Origin: Penaeus vannamei
Taxonomy: Eukaryota > Arthropoda > Malacostraca > Decapoda > Penaeidae
Assembly (NCBI RefSeq): GCF_042767895.1
Contig: NC_091559.1
Location: 19,664,191 to 19,676,970 of the forward strand
DNA: 12,780 bases
Direction: 5' to 3'
The notes below the pieces were generated by a model, which was not told the DNA's origin, searched no databases, and worked only from the letters and a program-made list of their open reading frames with translations. Below are positions 1 through 8,542 of this stretch, piece after piece. Positions within the stretch are counted from its first letter, which is position 1; the number at the start of each line of letters is the position of its first letter. A program made the position numbers and the translations under genes.

Positions 1-2264
1 ACTTTCATGACTGACAGTCTTTCCTTGGTTCTGTCAAGCAGGTATTGGATCTCCTTTTTGAAAGTGAGTGTGTGTCCTATCCATACACCAAGGTATAGAT
101 ATTGCTTCACCCATTCCAGATCTATACCCTTTATGGTGAGTTTTTTGTTTCTGACATTGGTTCTCAGTGCCATTGCTTTGGATTTTGCTGCTAATATTTT
201 TAGACCCGTCCTACAACACTCTTCAGACACCAGGTTCAGACAACGCTGAGCCCTAGTTAGGCAGTGATTGCCAGAGGCTATGATTGCCAAGTCATCTGCA
301 TAAGAGATGATCTTGCATCCCTCTGGCAGGTGAATGTCGAGTATGTTGGACATGAGGGTATTAAACAGGGCTGGACTAAGAACCCCTCCCTGAGGAGTTC
401 CATTTTCAAGTGGCATGTGCTGTGAGAGGTGGCCTTGAAATCTGACATTTGCTGATCTATTTTTAAAATAGTCAGCTATCCAGGCCAAGAGTCTGCCTTT
501 GACTCCTTTGTGGATTAGGGTCTCTTGAATGGCAAGTGGACTTGCCAACTCAAAAGCCTTCTCCAGGTCAAGGAAGACAACCACGGCGGGCAAGGTGCAG
601 ATTGTGCTTAAGAGTGTGGAAATGCTGTGAGCAGTGCTCTTACCCCTTGTGAACCCGTGCAGGTGTTCATGGGGGGGACCCGTTTTCCATCGGAGCCTGT
701 TGAGTACCATCTATTCAGCTGTTTTGCCCAGGCAGCTGAGAAGAGAGATGGGGCGGTACTTGCCAGGCTCCTTTGGCTTTGGGATGGGAACTATTGTGGC
801 TTGTTTCCAGCTCTGGGGCACCGTGGCTGTTTGCCAGGATTTGTTGATAACCTGCAAGAATGCAAGTTCTCCTGCAAGGCCTAGATGCGAAATGATGGGG
901 TGAGAGATCCCATCAGATCCCGGTGCTGACCCAGAACTGGATTTGTATGATTTTCTTAGTTCCCTAAGAGAGAACAAGGCATCTGCTTCATCAGCTTCGA
1001 GTGCCTTGTCTCTTATGAGAGCAAGTCTTTCTGGATTTAAGTTTTGTTGTTTTTCTCTCATCATTGGAGGCAGATTGTTGGTGCTGGTTCTGGCAGAGAA
1101 CTCAAGCACCAATCTGTTAGCCTCTGATTGTGGGTCATGATGAGTGCATTTCGGGGCTTGGCGGCTTGTCGCTTGCCTGGCCCGTTTCCACAACTCTGTA
1201 AGGCTGGTCTGGTACCCAAAAGACTGGCACCATTCCAGCCATTTTTCCTGCCTTACTCTGTTGGCAGTTTCCTTGGCATCCACAACAGCTTCCCTCAGCA
1301 GGGCCAGATTGTCGGGAGATCTTTGCCGTCGGAAGTTTTTTCTACACATATTAACCCTGTGGTTGACCTCTTTGATCTCGTCATTATAGTACCAGGCGTC
1401 TTTGTGAGTTCTGGACCATGGACGAGTTTTGGGAATGGTTTGTGAGGCTGCCTGGTTTATGGCCTGGATTAGCCTTGCCTCTAGCACATCCACATCTTCA
1501 TTATTGTTATTGGGTTCATTGTCTTTCAGACATCGAGCCAAGCCTTTTTGGAAGGCAAACCAGTTGGCCTTGTCAGTTTTCCATTTAGGAATGTGATGTG
1601 GTCTTTGGGCTGGACCTGCATCCATTAGTGTGGTGACTATGCCGTAGCGATCACTAGTAACTGTATCATCAACACACCATCGAATTCTCTCCACCATTGT
1701 TGCAGTGGCAAAGGTGAGGTCTAGTACCCCTCCCTTCACATGCGTTGGTTCTTTGGTGTTGAGAAGAGCGATCTCAGGGAATGTCTCAAGCACTTCTGTT
1801 ATGTGAATGCCTGCCGCGTTCGGCCTTTTGCGGGGATTCAGCATGGCCATGTGTGCATTGAAGTCTCCCCCTATGATCACTCGGTCTTGTGCTGCAGTAG
1901 CACAGACCTGGTTTAGATCTAAGCTCTCACACAGTGGTTTGCTATAAATATTGTATATTTTTATAGAGCCCCCAGGTAGCTGAATCTCAACAGCAAGAGA
2001 TTCAACACCATCTCCACAGTGCGGCGGATTGGCTATTAAGGAGCAAGGGATAGCTTCTTTTACCAGGGTCATCAGGCCTCTAGCACCATCCAGGTTTGGA
2101 GTGGTGAAGACATGATATCCTGAGAAGCACACGGATCCCATTGTTAGTGTCTCCTGGAGCATGACGACGTCAATGCTCCTTGCTCGCACAATGGACTGGA
2201 GAAATGAGTTCTTGCTTTTATAGCTACAGATATTCCACTGCAGTATGCTTAGATTGTGTGCCAT
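1..2264 (-). pseudogene. ORF2 (endonuclease-reverse transcriptase), left copy, stop in RT and mutated catalytic His
   Basis: Starts at the ATG 2262-2264, 5 bases after the ORF1 stop, and reads 517 codons to a TAG at 711-713. The same frame then stays open from 710 to the window edge, so the protein is interrupted, not finished. Residues 1 to about 225 are an APE-type endonuclease that nicks target DNA for target-primed reverse transcription: LQWN (Asn11), LQET (Glu38), GGDFNAH (Asp134, Asn136) and LDLTF (Asp182) are present. The usual SDH motif reads SDRYG: His206, a catalytic residue of this family, is Arg here but His in the right copy. RT begins near residue 440 (PIPKPKEPGKYRPISLL), and past the stop come motif A (FLDLEKAFE), motif B (NGTPQGGVLSP) and the catalytic YADD (291-302). 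The endonuclease frame is unbroken, unlike in the right copy. Dead on two counts: the stop and the lost His. Confidence 0.9.
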
Positions 2265-2269
2265 GATGG

Positions 2270-3909
2270 TTACTCAGTGTCACTTGCTTCATCTTCCGAT
2301 GCCCCAGTGCTGGTGGCATCAGATAGATACAGATCCTCATTGATTGAGGATTGTACAACTTCCTCTAAGTCAGACACTCCGGTTAAGGCCTTACCAGGGG
2401 GTGTAGGGCCTAAGTTGGAAGTGTCACCTTGGTTCGGAGGACGAGACTTTGGCTGTACAGACTCGGCCTGCTGCACAGTTTCAGCCTGTCCTGACAGACT
2501 AGCTGAGGTTTTATGTGAATTTTCTTTTGAAGCTAGCCTGTCATCCGAGGATTTGGGGAGGGGAGCGCTGCTCGTTATCGGTTTGGAGGCTTCTAGCTTC
2601 CTTCCCTTCAGAGCCGCCACAGTTTGGGTCATAGCCGTCATGGCGACCTGCACTGCTTTCTCCGCCTCCTCACTGGTCCTCCCCAAGGCTGTTGCTACTG
2701 CAGAAACTACAGCACTCAACAGGAGAGTCATATCTTTCTCGTCAAAGAAAAGATTATCATCTACTGGGGGGACCATTGCTGTGGACTTTGAACCTTTTTC
2801 CCTTTGGTTCTTTTTTGTTGTTTTGCCACTAGCAAGCTCGGGGAATTCCTCTCTGTTAGAGGTATCCAATTTTCTCTGTGGGGGCGACTCCTTCCTCTTA
2901 GGAGGTCGGGGAGTCTTCTCCTTTTTATTTTCTTTTTTGTTTTGACCCCAGACATAGGTACCTGGGGGCGCAGGGACAAAGTCAGGACGTTTTTTGGCTA
3001 AGTCCTGCTTTTTAATCACTGCCTGTTTCCTGACAGAGCAAGCCAGACTCCAGGCGTGATGTTTTTTGGCACAGTTTGGACACTTGGCTGTTGTGTCCTT
3101 CTGGCCATCTTTGTGTGCCTTAATACACACTTCCGTTTCGTGTGCCTCGCTGCATACACCACATTTGGCTTTGGCCTTGCAGTTGGCCTGGTGATGCCCG
3201 AATTTTTGGCACGTGAAACACCTCAAGGGCTCTGGCACATATGTCCTGAGCTTGTATGAGCCCCAGTTACCCAGATCAAGGGTGGTGATTGGGGCTCCCT
3301 TGAGGATAACAAGGACTTGCCTGGTTGGAGACTTCCCTTTGGTCATGCGGGAAGCCTCCACCACTTGTGGTAGAGACGTGATCACCTCCACGTCGAACCC
3401 TAGTGGAAAGCCAAGTAGCACCATCTTGGATTTTTTCTCTTGGGAGGTCAGTGGTGAGATACACACCTTCCTCCCATCTTTGAGCACCTTGATTTCCTGC
3501 AGGAAGTTCATGGTGGCTTTGTCTTTGGGGGCAATGATCATGCCCTCATCTCTGGAGATTCGGATTGATAATCTCACATTTCTTTCCTTCTCCAATGCCC
3601 TTACCAGCTGGTATGCATTGTCTCCACCCTTCGTCGCTTCACGCCTCCCCTTTGCAGGGGTTTAAGGCCTTTGGAAGTGGGGGCAGCTGTTTTGGCTGGT
3701 ACAGCTGGAGCCCCTTCTTGACTGAGGGAGTTCTGAGGGGAGTTCAGGCTTCCCTCAGTCTGGTGTGCAAGGACAGACTTTGTGGTTGGTGTTTCTGTCT
3801 TGTCCTTGCTCGGTTCAGCAGGCCGGACACGTTCGGCCTGCTTTTGGGTTTTCTTTCGCCCCCCTGCAGCCTTGAAAGGCTCCAGGGTGACTGCCATGGT
3901 CGGATTCAT
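2270..3909 (-). pseudogene. ORF1 (gag-like zinc-knuckle protein), left copy, frame break near the N-terminus
   Basis: Mirror of the right-arm ORF1, with one amino-acid difference seen (Glu/Gln at 2932). An ATG at 3907-3909 opens a basic, Ser/Thr/Pro-rich N-terminal part of about 100 codons. The frame that carries conserved gag sequence takes over near 3664, one base out of register, and runs to the stop at 2270-2272. That long frame encodes three zinc knuckles, a Lys/Pro-rich stretch and an acidic Ser/Thr-rich tail. ORF1 proteins of this kind bind element RNA to form the RNP used in retrotransposition (family knowledge). The break is identical in both arms, so it predates their separation, unless it is a working frameshift site. 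Confidence 0.85.
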
Positions 3910-4631
3910 TTTGTGGTCATTAGAGAGTTGGAAAATGATTTGTCCCCTTTCGGGGGTTATCTTTATACCTCCTCTCTGGGTGAGGTCTGAAGAAGGGCCT
4001 CACAAAAAGCTCTGATCCCTACACTCGACCCTTCAGCACCACAGGACAGGAGATCCCCCTGGGTGGGCTGAACTTGGAGTTTTGGTGTGGTAAACGCTCT
4101 GCACCCCAATCCTGCTACAAGGGGGGTGTGATCACGTCACCGCAGCCCATGCGAATGTTGGAAATCAACGTTTCCCGCAGGCCCAGGCTGCACCAGGAAA
4201 TCAGAAAGAGAGGGCAAGAGTAAGACACCGAAAAGACGCCCTTGGTGCGTGGCCACAAACTATGTCCAGGACCAGAGGGTCCAGACCTGGTTTGAAACCT
4301 CGCTCTCCAAGGGAGCGGTAGTGGGGCACTTACTACAAGAGAAGGCCTGGCCAATTGTCGCGGCGAACCACGAGAAATTGGCGGAGCTCTCTGTGTAGTT
4401 TGTTGTCAAATAATATCGTAATCGAGCTCAAGTCTGGAGGCTTTAGCTCTGGAGAATCACGCCAAGTGAGTGACAATAATGCCTCGCCAATTGGGTGATC
4501 TCTCCCTGCACACCACAGGAGAGAGGGCCTGTAAGGTGTGTACACCACAGGGGAGAGGACCTGTGTGATGTGTGTATAGAATCTTGACTAGTTTATATAG
4601 TGATAGAGAGATAAGATGAATAAGATCTAAA
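3910..4631 (-). promoter_or_regulatory. Leader of the left non-LTR copy, rich in stem-loops
   Basis: No protein homology is recognised in any frame between the PLE stop (4632) and the ORF1 ATG (3909). Two substitutions separate it from the right leader (4122 and 4621). It contains the same stem-loops described for the right copy at mirrored positions: the 14-bp stem at 4451-4505, the UUCG-capped hairpin at 4350-4382 and twin hairpins at 4514-4565. LINE promoters are usually internal and lie in this leader, but no promoter element can be proven here. Confidence 0.55.
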
Positions 4632-4780
4632 TCAGGTCTCAGGGGGAGGGTCAAGGTCGAAGAGTCTGGGGAAGGCTTTGCTAACAAGTGATGAGGTAAT
4701 ATCATCTAATCCCCATTGGCCAGTACTCAAATTGAAATTAGGCAATTTTCTAATTAAAATTCAATTATTTCGTACGAGTT
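4632..4780 (-). pseudogene. C-terminal fragment of a Penelope-like element, left arm
   Basis: The minus strand encodes the same tail seen at 7672-7820: NSYEIIE, a one-base frame break at about 4754-4759, then LIRKLPNFNLSTGQWGLDD and a stop at 4632-4634. The fragment runs straight into the N gap, so the rest of this PLE copy may be hidden there. Its presence next to the same leader in both arms shows that the PLE tail and the non-LTR leader were already joined before the arms separated. Confidence 0.8.
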
Positions 4781-5280
4781 NNNNNNNNNNNNNNNNNNNN
4801 NNNNNNNNNNNNNNNNNNNNNNNNNNNNNNNNNNNNNNNNNNNNNNNNNNNNNNNNNNNNNNNNNNNNNNNNNNNNNNNNNNNNNNNNNNNNNNNNNNNN
4901 NNNNNNNNNNNNNNNNNNNNNNNNNNNNNNNNNNNNNNNNNNNNNNNNNNNNNNNNNNNNNNNNNNNNNNNNNNNNNNNNNNNNNNNNNNNNNNNNNNNN
5001 NNNNNNNNNNNNNNNNNNNNNNNNNNNNNNNNNNNNNNNNNNNNNNNNNNNNNNNNNNNNNNNNNNNNNNNNNNNNNNNNNNNNNNNNNNNNNNNNNNNN
5101 NNNNNNNNNNNNNNNNNNNNNNNNNNNNNNNNNNNNNNNNNNNNNNNNNNNNNNNNNNNNNNNNNNNNNNNNNNNNNNNNNNNNNNNNNNNNNNNNNNNN
5201 NNNNNNNNNNNNNNNNNNNNNNNNNNNNNNNNNNNNNNNNNNNNNNNNNNNNNNNNNNNNNNNNNNNNNNNNNNNNNNNN
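4781..5280. other. Assembly gap of exactly 500 N
   Basis: Five hundred N in a row. The round number suggests a placeholder of unknown true length. It separates the left arm, which breaks off inside a PLE tail, from the TA microsatellite. Both sides are typical places for an assembler to stop. Confidence 0.97.
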
Positions 5281-5335
<55 letters not shown>

Positions 5336-5368
5336 GTGTGTGTTTGTGTGTGTGAGTATCTATCTATC

Positions 5369-5373
<5 letters not shown>
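5281..5373. repeat. (TA)n, (TG)n and (TATC)n microsatellite tracts
   Basis: Pure TA from 5281 to 5333, beginning directly at the N gap so its full length is unknown. Short interrupted TG follows at about 5335-5354, then four units of TATC at 5357-5373. Confidence 0.95.
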
Positions 5374-5700
<327 letters not shown>

Positions 5701-6392
5701 GAATATGCTATAGATAAAATAGGAAAATGGACTGACTGACGTCCAGAAAATAGAGGCTGTGCATCTAATTACTTGTTTTAGGAATCAAATAAAGGTCTTA
5801 ATGAGATTATGTCTGACTTGTAGCAATATACTTAAGAATTAGTGGTATAAAATTATTACATTCAAATAATAACTGTTATAGTCAGGGAAAATGTAATTCG
5901 TCATACATTTTACTGTTACAGACATATTTCATTTGTCCTAGATAATATTAAGCAGTAGTAAGAAAGAATTGTTAAGAATATATTTAAATGCATTTCAGTT
6001 AGTAGTGCAACGTTAGGGCCAACATATAAATTTCTTAAAACGTATCCTTCAACCCTGGAATCGGCAGCCGCACCCATGAAGGAACTGGGCGTACCCTTAA
6101 CCGTCCCTCACTTCCTCGCAGACGACCTACCAGCGTCTTACGGGGAGATCAGATGACCGTCTTTCGATTGGGGAAGCATTCGATGCGAATTTTATCTCCG
6201 GTCTCTGATCTCTCGGCGGTGCGCTCGGGCGTCGGGAAGGCGAGGGAGCTGCGGCCGGAAAATCGGGGGCAAATCTGAATTGAAGAATCTTGCTCAGTGA
6301 ATGCGACTATGTGAGTGTGTGTGAATATAGATACAAACACAGGCAGACACATACATAAATGTATATTTAAGTATTATACACACACATATATA
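5701..6392. other. Spacer with no recognised gene
   Basis: AT-rich from 5701 to about 6040 and markedly GC-richer from about 6050 to 6260. A short open stretch in the frame of 6049 ends at a TGA at 6154-6156; another plus frame and a 67-codon minus frame (6149-6352) are also open. None gave a recognisable protein. An AATAAA at 5788-5793 and an 8-bp perfect hairpin at 5888-5911 look like chance. From about 6300 it returns to TG/CA and AT-rich simple sequence, right up to where PLE homology starts. Confidence 0.5.
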
Positions 6393-7140
6393 GACAAAAC
6401 TCACAAATAGGGCGTTCCGCTAAGGCCTATTATTTCGTCTCGTAACTCGGTCACCCGCCCATTAGATTCTTGGTTAGCGAGCGTTTGTCTCCATTCATGG
6501 GATCCTTTTCTAAAAGTCATATTAAACATTCGATGGATTTCATGGATAAGGCTAGAAATTTGCCGACACACGATAAGAAACTTGTTAGTTTTAATGTGGA
6601 TTCTTTATTTACAAATGTCCCGCTTGATGACGTGCTAGATTTTCTTGAAAGGTCACTTTCTTTGTTTCATCAGAGGATCCCTATTCCGGTCAATTGTTTT
6701 ATCGATCTGATTCGATTGTGTGTTACAAATAATGTCTTTACTTTTGACGGCGATTTCTATAAACAAATACATGGTATTGCGATGGGAAGTAGCCTTAGCC
6801 CGGTTTTAGCTAATTTATATATGGAAATGTTTGAATCTGAATTACTTCCGTCAATCCTCCCGCCGGACACGATTTGGTTTCACTTTGTTGATGACATTTT
6901 TTCTATGAGGCAAATGAACCGTTCAGATTTCGATGATTTTCTCAATAGACTAAATAACCTCGCTCGTACCATTAACTTTAAAGTAGAATGGGAAGACTCA
7001 GGTAAATTAACTTTTCTCGACGTTCTTTTATCCAATGTGAATGGCTCGCTTAAATTTTCAGTTTATCGTAAGCCCACCCACACCGCTAATTATCTTCATT
7101 TTTTCTCGATTCATCCGTTTTACATTAAGGTCAGTTTTCT
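6393..7140 (+). pseudogene. Penelope-like reverse transcriptase domain
   Basis: It copies element RNA into DNA at the target site. In the frame of 6393 one reads a PLE RT start, THK, a TAG, then GVPLRPIIS and VTRPLDSWLAS. Near 6470-6480 the frame changes and continues as LSPFMGSFSKSHIKHSMDF. RT motifs follow in order: SFNVDSLFTNVPLDD (motif A, first Asp), GIAMGSSLSPVLANLY (motif B, from 6773) and FVDD (motif C, 6884-6895), the F-V-D-D form instead of Y-x-D-D. FLDVLL and YRKPTHTANYLHFFS, both typical of PLE RTs, come after. The frame is lost again around 7125-7140. Codon use is more AT-rich than in the flanking non-LTR ORFs, consistent with a separate origin. Confidence 0.88.
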
Positions 7141-7820
7141 CGTCAATGTTCCTGAGGGCCTATAGGATTTGCGATAACGAATTCATCGATCGTGAGCTTG
7201 ACATTATTTTCGAGACATTTTCAAAATTAGGATATCCTCGTTTTTTCTTAAATCAGGCACATCCATCTGCGAAATGGAAATTTTATAATCATTCCCGTAA
7301 CATGCAACAAGAAAGTGCCAAAAATCTCTTAATCATTCCTTACAACCCGTCTCTCGATGAAAAACGCCGTATGTTTAAAGGAGCTGGCATTGACATCGTC
7401 TTTACTTACCCGAACATGTTGCACAATACTTTGATTAGGCATAATATAACTAGTACTGCTATTGAGACCTCTCCCGGTATTTACACGATTCCTTGCAAGG
7501 ATTGCCCGAAATTTTACATAGGCGAAACCGGCAGAACTTTTGAAAAAAAGAATGAATGAACACAGGCGTGATGTCAGATACGCCAGAGAATCTAATGCTT
7601 GTTTTATTCATTTACGTGACGAAGGACATCAGTTAAATTGGAAAGACGCCAAGTTAATTCATAGATCGTCAAACTCGTACGAAATAATTGAATTTTAATT
7701 AGAAAATTGCCTAATTTCAATTTGAGTACTGGCCAATGGGGATTAGATGATATTACCTCATCACTTGTTAGCAAAGCCTTCCCCAGACTCTTCGACCTTG
7801 ACCCTCCCCCTGAGACCTGA
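7141..7820 (+). pseudogene. Penelope-like linker and GIY-YIG endonuclease domain
   Basis: The frame of 7041 carries SSMFLRAYRICD, the linker and KLGYPRFFLNQA, then GIY (7476-7484), a CxxC pair (PCKDC) and YIG (7515-7523) followed by ETGRTF. A run of seven A at 7543-7549 then shifts the frame by one. The protein continues from 7552 as MNEHRRDVRYARES, then HLRDEGHQLNW, supplying the two His of the CCHH finger found in animal Penelope nucleases. A second shift at 7693-7698 leads into LIRKLPNFNLSTGQWGLDD and the TGA at 7818-7820. The GIY-YIG domain nicks DNA to prime reverse transcription. Catalytic motifs are still readable, but the chain is broken twice. Confidence 0.85.
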
Positions 7821-7886
7821 TTTAGATCTTGTTCATCTTATCTCTCTATCACTATATAAACTAGTCAAGATTCTATACACACATCA

Positions 7887-7938
7887 CACAGGTCCTCTCC
7901 CCTGTGGTGTACACACCTTACAGGCCCTCTCTCCTGTG
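7887..7938 (+). other. Twin hairpins on a 32-base direct repeat
   Basis: CACAGG (7887-7892) pairs with CCTGTG (7901-7906), and ACAGG (7920-7924) with CCTGT (7933-7937); both loops are 8 bases and pyrimidine-rich. The two units are near copies of each other spaced 32 bases apart, and each is followed by GGTGT. Mirrored at 4514-4565. Confidence 0.7.
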
Positions 7939-7946
7939 GTGTGCAG

Positions 7947-8001
7947 GGAGAGATCACCCAATTGGCGAGGCATTATTGTCACTCACTTGGCGTGATTCTC
8001 C
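7947..8001 (+). other. 14-bp stem with two single-base bulges
   Basis: GGAGA (7947-7951), bulged G, ATCAC (7953-7957) and CCAA (7958-7961) pair with TTGG (7987-7990), bulged C, GTGAT (7992-7996) and TCTCC (7997-8001). All 14 pairs are Watson-Crick; the loop is 25 bases. Mirrored at 4451-4505. Confidence 0.75.
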
Positions 8002-8069
8002 AGAGCTAAAGCCTCCAGACTTGAGCTCGATTACGATATTATTTGACAACAAACTACACAGAGAGCTCC

Positions 8070-8102
8070 GCCAATTTCTCGTGGTTCGCCGCGACAATTG
8101 GC
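8070..8102 (+). other. 13-bp hairpin with a UUCG tetraloop
   Basis: GCCAATT (8070-8076) pairs with AATTGGC (8096-8102). A 2x1 internal loop leads to TCGTGG (8079-8084) pairing with CCGCGA (8089-8094), with one T-G wobble. The loop at 8085-8088 is TTCG, the exceptionally stable UUCG tetraloop in RNA. Mirrored at 4350-4382. Confidence 0.75.
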
Positions 8103-8134
8103 CAGGCCTTCTCTTGTAGTAAGTGCCCCACTAC

Positions 8135-8508
8135 CGCTCCCTTGGAGAGCGAGGTTTCAAACCAGGTCTGGACCCTCTGGTCCTGGACATAGTTTGTGGC
8201 CACGCACCAAGGGCGTCTTTTCGGTGTCTTACTCTTGCCCTCTCTTTCTGATTTCCTGGTGCAGCCTGGGCCTGCGGGAAACGTTGATTTCCAACATTCG
8301 CATGGGCTGCGGTGACGTGATCACACCCCTCTTGTAGCAGGATTGGGGTGCAGAGCGTTTACCACACCAAAACTCCAAGTTCAGCCCACCCAGGGGGATC
8401 TCCTGTCCTGTGGTGCTGAAGGGTCGAGTGTAGGGATCAGAGCTTTTTGTGAGGCCCTTCTTCAGACCTCACCCAGAGAGGAGGTATAAAGATAACCCCC
8501 GAAAGGGG
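8135..8508 (+). other. Further run of leader hairpins
   Basis: Pairs seen in order: CGCTC 8135-8139 with GAGCG 8147-8151; GGACC 8170-8174 with GGTCC 8179-8183 (CTCT loop); TTTCC 8252-8256 with GGAAA 8277-8281, enclosing GCAG 8261-8264 with CTGC 8272-8275; TTGGGGTG 8343-8350 with CACACCAA 8363-8370 (one mismatch); TTCAG plus CCAC (8380-8389) with GTGG plus CTGAA (8410-8420); GTGAGG 8449-8454 with CCTCAC 8467-8472; and CCCC-GAAA-GGGG at 8497-8508, a GNRA-capped hairpin 34 bases before the ORF1 ATG. Each short stem is weak evidence alone; the density is what stands out. Confidence 0.55.
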
Positions 8509-8542
8509 ACAAATCATTTTCCAACTCTCTAATGACCACAAA

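Larger units (their letters stand above)
1..4631 (-). mobile_element. Non-LTR retrotransposon (I/Jockey/R1-like group), left copy, 3' end outside window
   Basis: On the minus strand the order is leader, ORF1 with zinc knuckles, then ORF2 with APE endonuclease and reverse transcriptase; this is the layout of two-ORF LINEs. No LTRs, integrase or protease are seen. The 3' end, tail and target-site duplication lie beyond base 1. The 5' boundary is uncertain: I place it just after the PLE stop codon at 4632, but the element could begin anywhere in the leader. The clade is only placed to the broad group with gag knuckles and an APE nuclease; whether an RNase H domain follows cannot be seen. Confidence 0.85.
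1..4780 (-). repeat. Left arm of a giant inverted repeat
   Basis: This segment is the reverse complement of 7672-12447. Paired positions sum to 12452 for bases 4780 down to about 1950, and to 12448 below that because the right arm lacks 4 bases. I checked the pairing along ORF1, ORF2, the leader and the PLE tail, and found 14 substitutions (at 104, 123, 627, 738, 1164, 1474, 1547, 1643, 1648, 1745, 2110, 2932, 4122 and 4621). The arm is open at both visible ends: the outer end is the window edge and the inner end stops exactly at the N gap. Arm length is therefore a minimum. Confidence 0.95.
6393..7820 (+). mobile_element. Penelope-like element, 5'-truncated and multiply broken
   Basis: A single eroded coding region gives a PLE reverse transcriptase followed by a GIY-YIG endonuclease, the order diagnostic of Penelope elements. 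Homology begins abruptly at DKTHK (6393-6407), next to simple sequence, so the N-terminal part is missing; 5' truncation is common for this class. It ends at a TGA at 7818-7820 after a typical C-terminal NLSTGQWGLDD stretch. I see at least five breaks: a TAG at 6408-6410, frame shifts near 6470-6480, 7125-7140 and 7543-7549, and one at 7693-7698. The part from 7672 onward also exists in the left arm. Confidence 0.85.
7821..8542 (+). promoter_or_regulatory. Leader of the right non-LTR copy, rich in stem-loops
   Basis: This stretch of 722 bases lies between the PLE stop and the ORF1 ATG and has no recognisable protein. It may contain PLE 3' sequence, the true 5' end of the non-LTR element, and an internal promoter. 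A TATAAA at 8485-8490 lies 53 bases before the ATG but is too close and too ordinary to call a promoter. The stem-loops at 7887-8508 are the main content and are described separately. The sequence is shared with the left arm apart from two substitutions, so conservation between the arms says nothing about function. Confidence 0.55.

Noticed and set aside
2256..2945. 229-codon frame antisense to ORF1 (mirrored at 9507-10196)
   Set aside because: A shadow of the zinc-knuckle ORF1 tail; the composition simply reflects the opposite strand of a Lys/Ser/Pro-rich region.
3213..3665. 150-codon frame antisense to ORF1 (mirrored at 8787-9239)
   Set aside because: Shadow frame opposite the conserved gag region, with no recognisable protein features.
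4115..4705. Short frames in the leader (mirrored at 7747-8337)
   Set aside because: They have no homology, and the inner ones overlap the true PLE C-terminus in another frame and the stem-loop array; the sequence looks structured at RNA level, not coding.
5888..5911. Perfect 8-bp inverted repeat AAAATGTA/TACATTTT flanked by ACTGTTA direct repeats
   Set aside because: AT-rich, short and isolated; expected by chance in such DNA, and no MITE-like ends or target duplication found.
6149..6352. 67-codon minus-strand frame in the GC-rich spacer
   Set aside because: No recognisable domain, no start-site or splice support, and competing frames are open over the same bases.
8485..8490. TATAAA as a promoter for ORF1
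   Set aside because: Only 53 bases before the ATG, and it would leave out most of the leader; non-LTR elements usually use internal TATA-less promoters.
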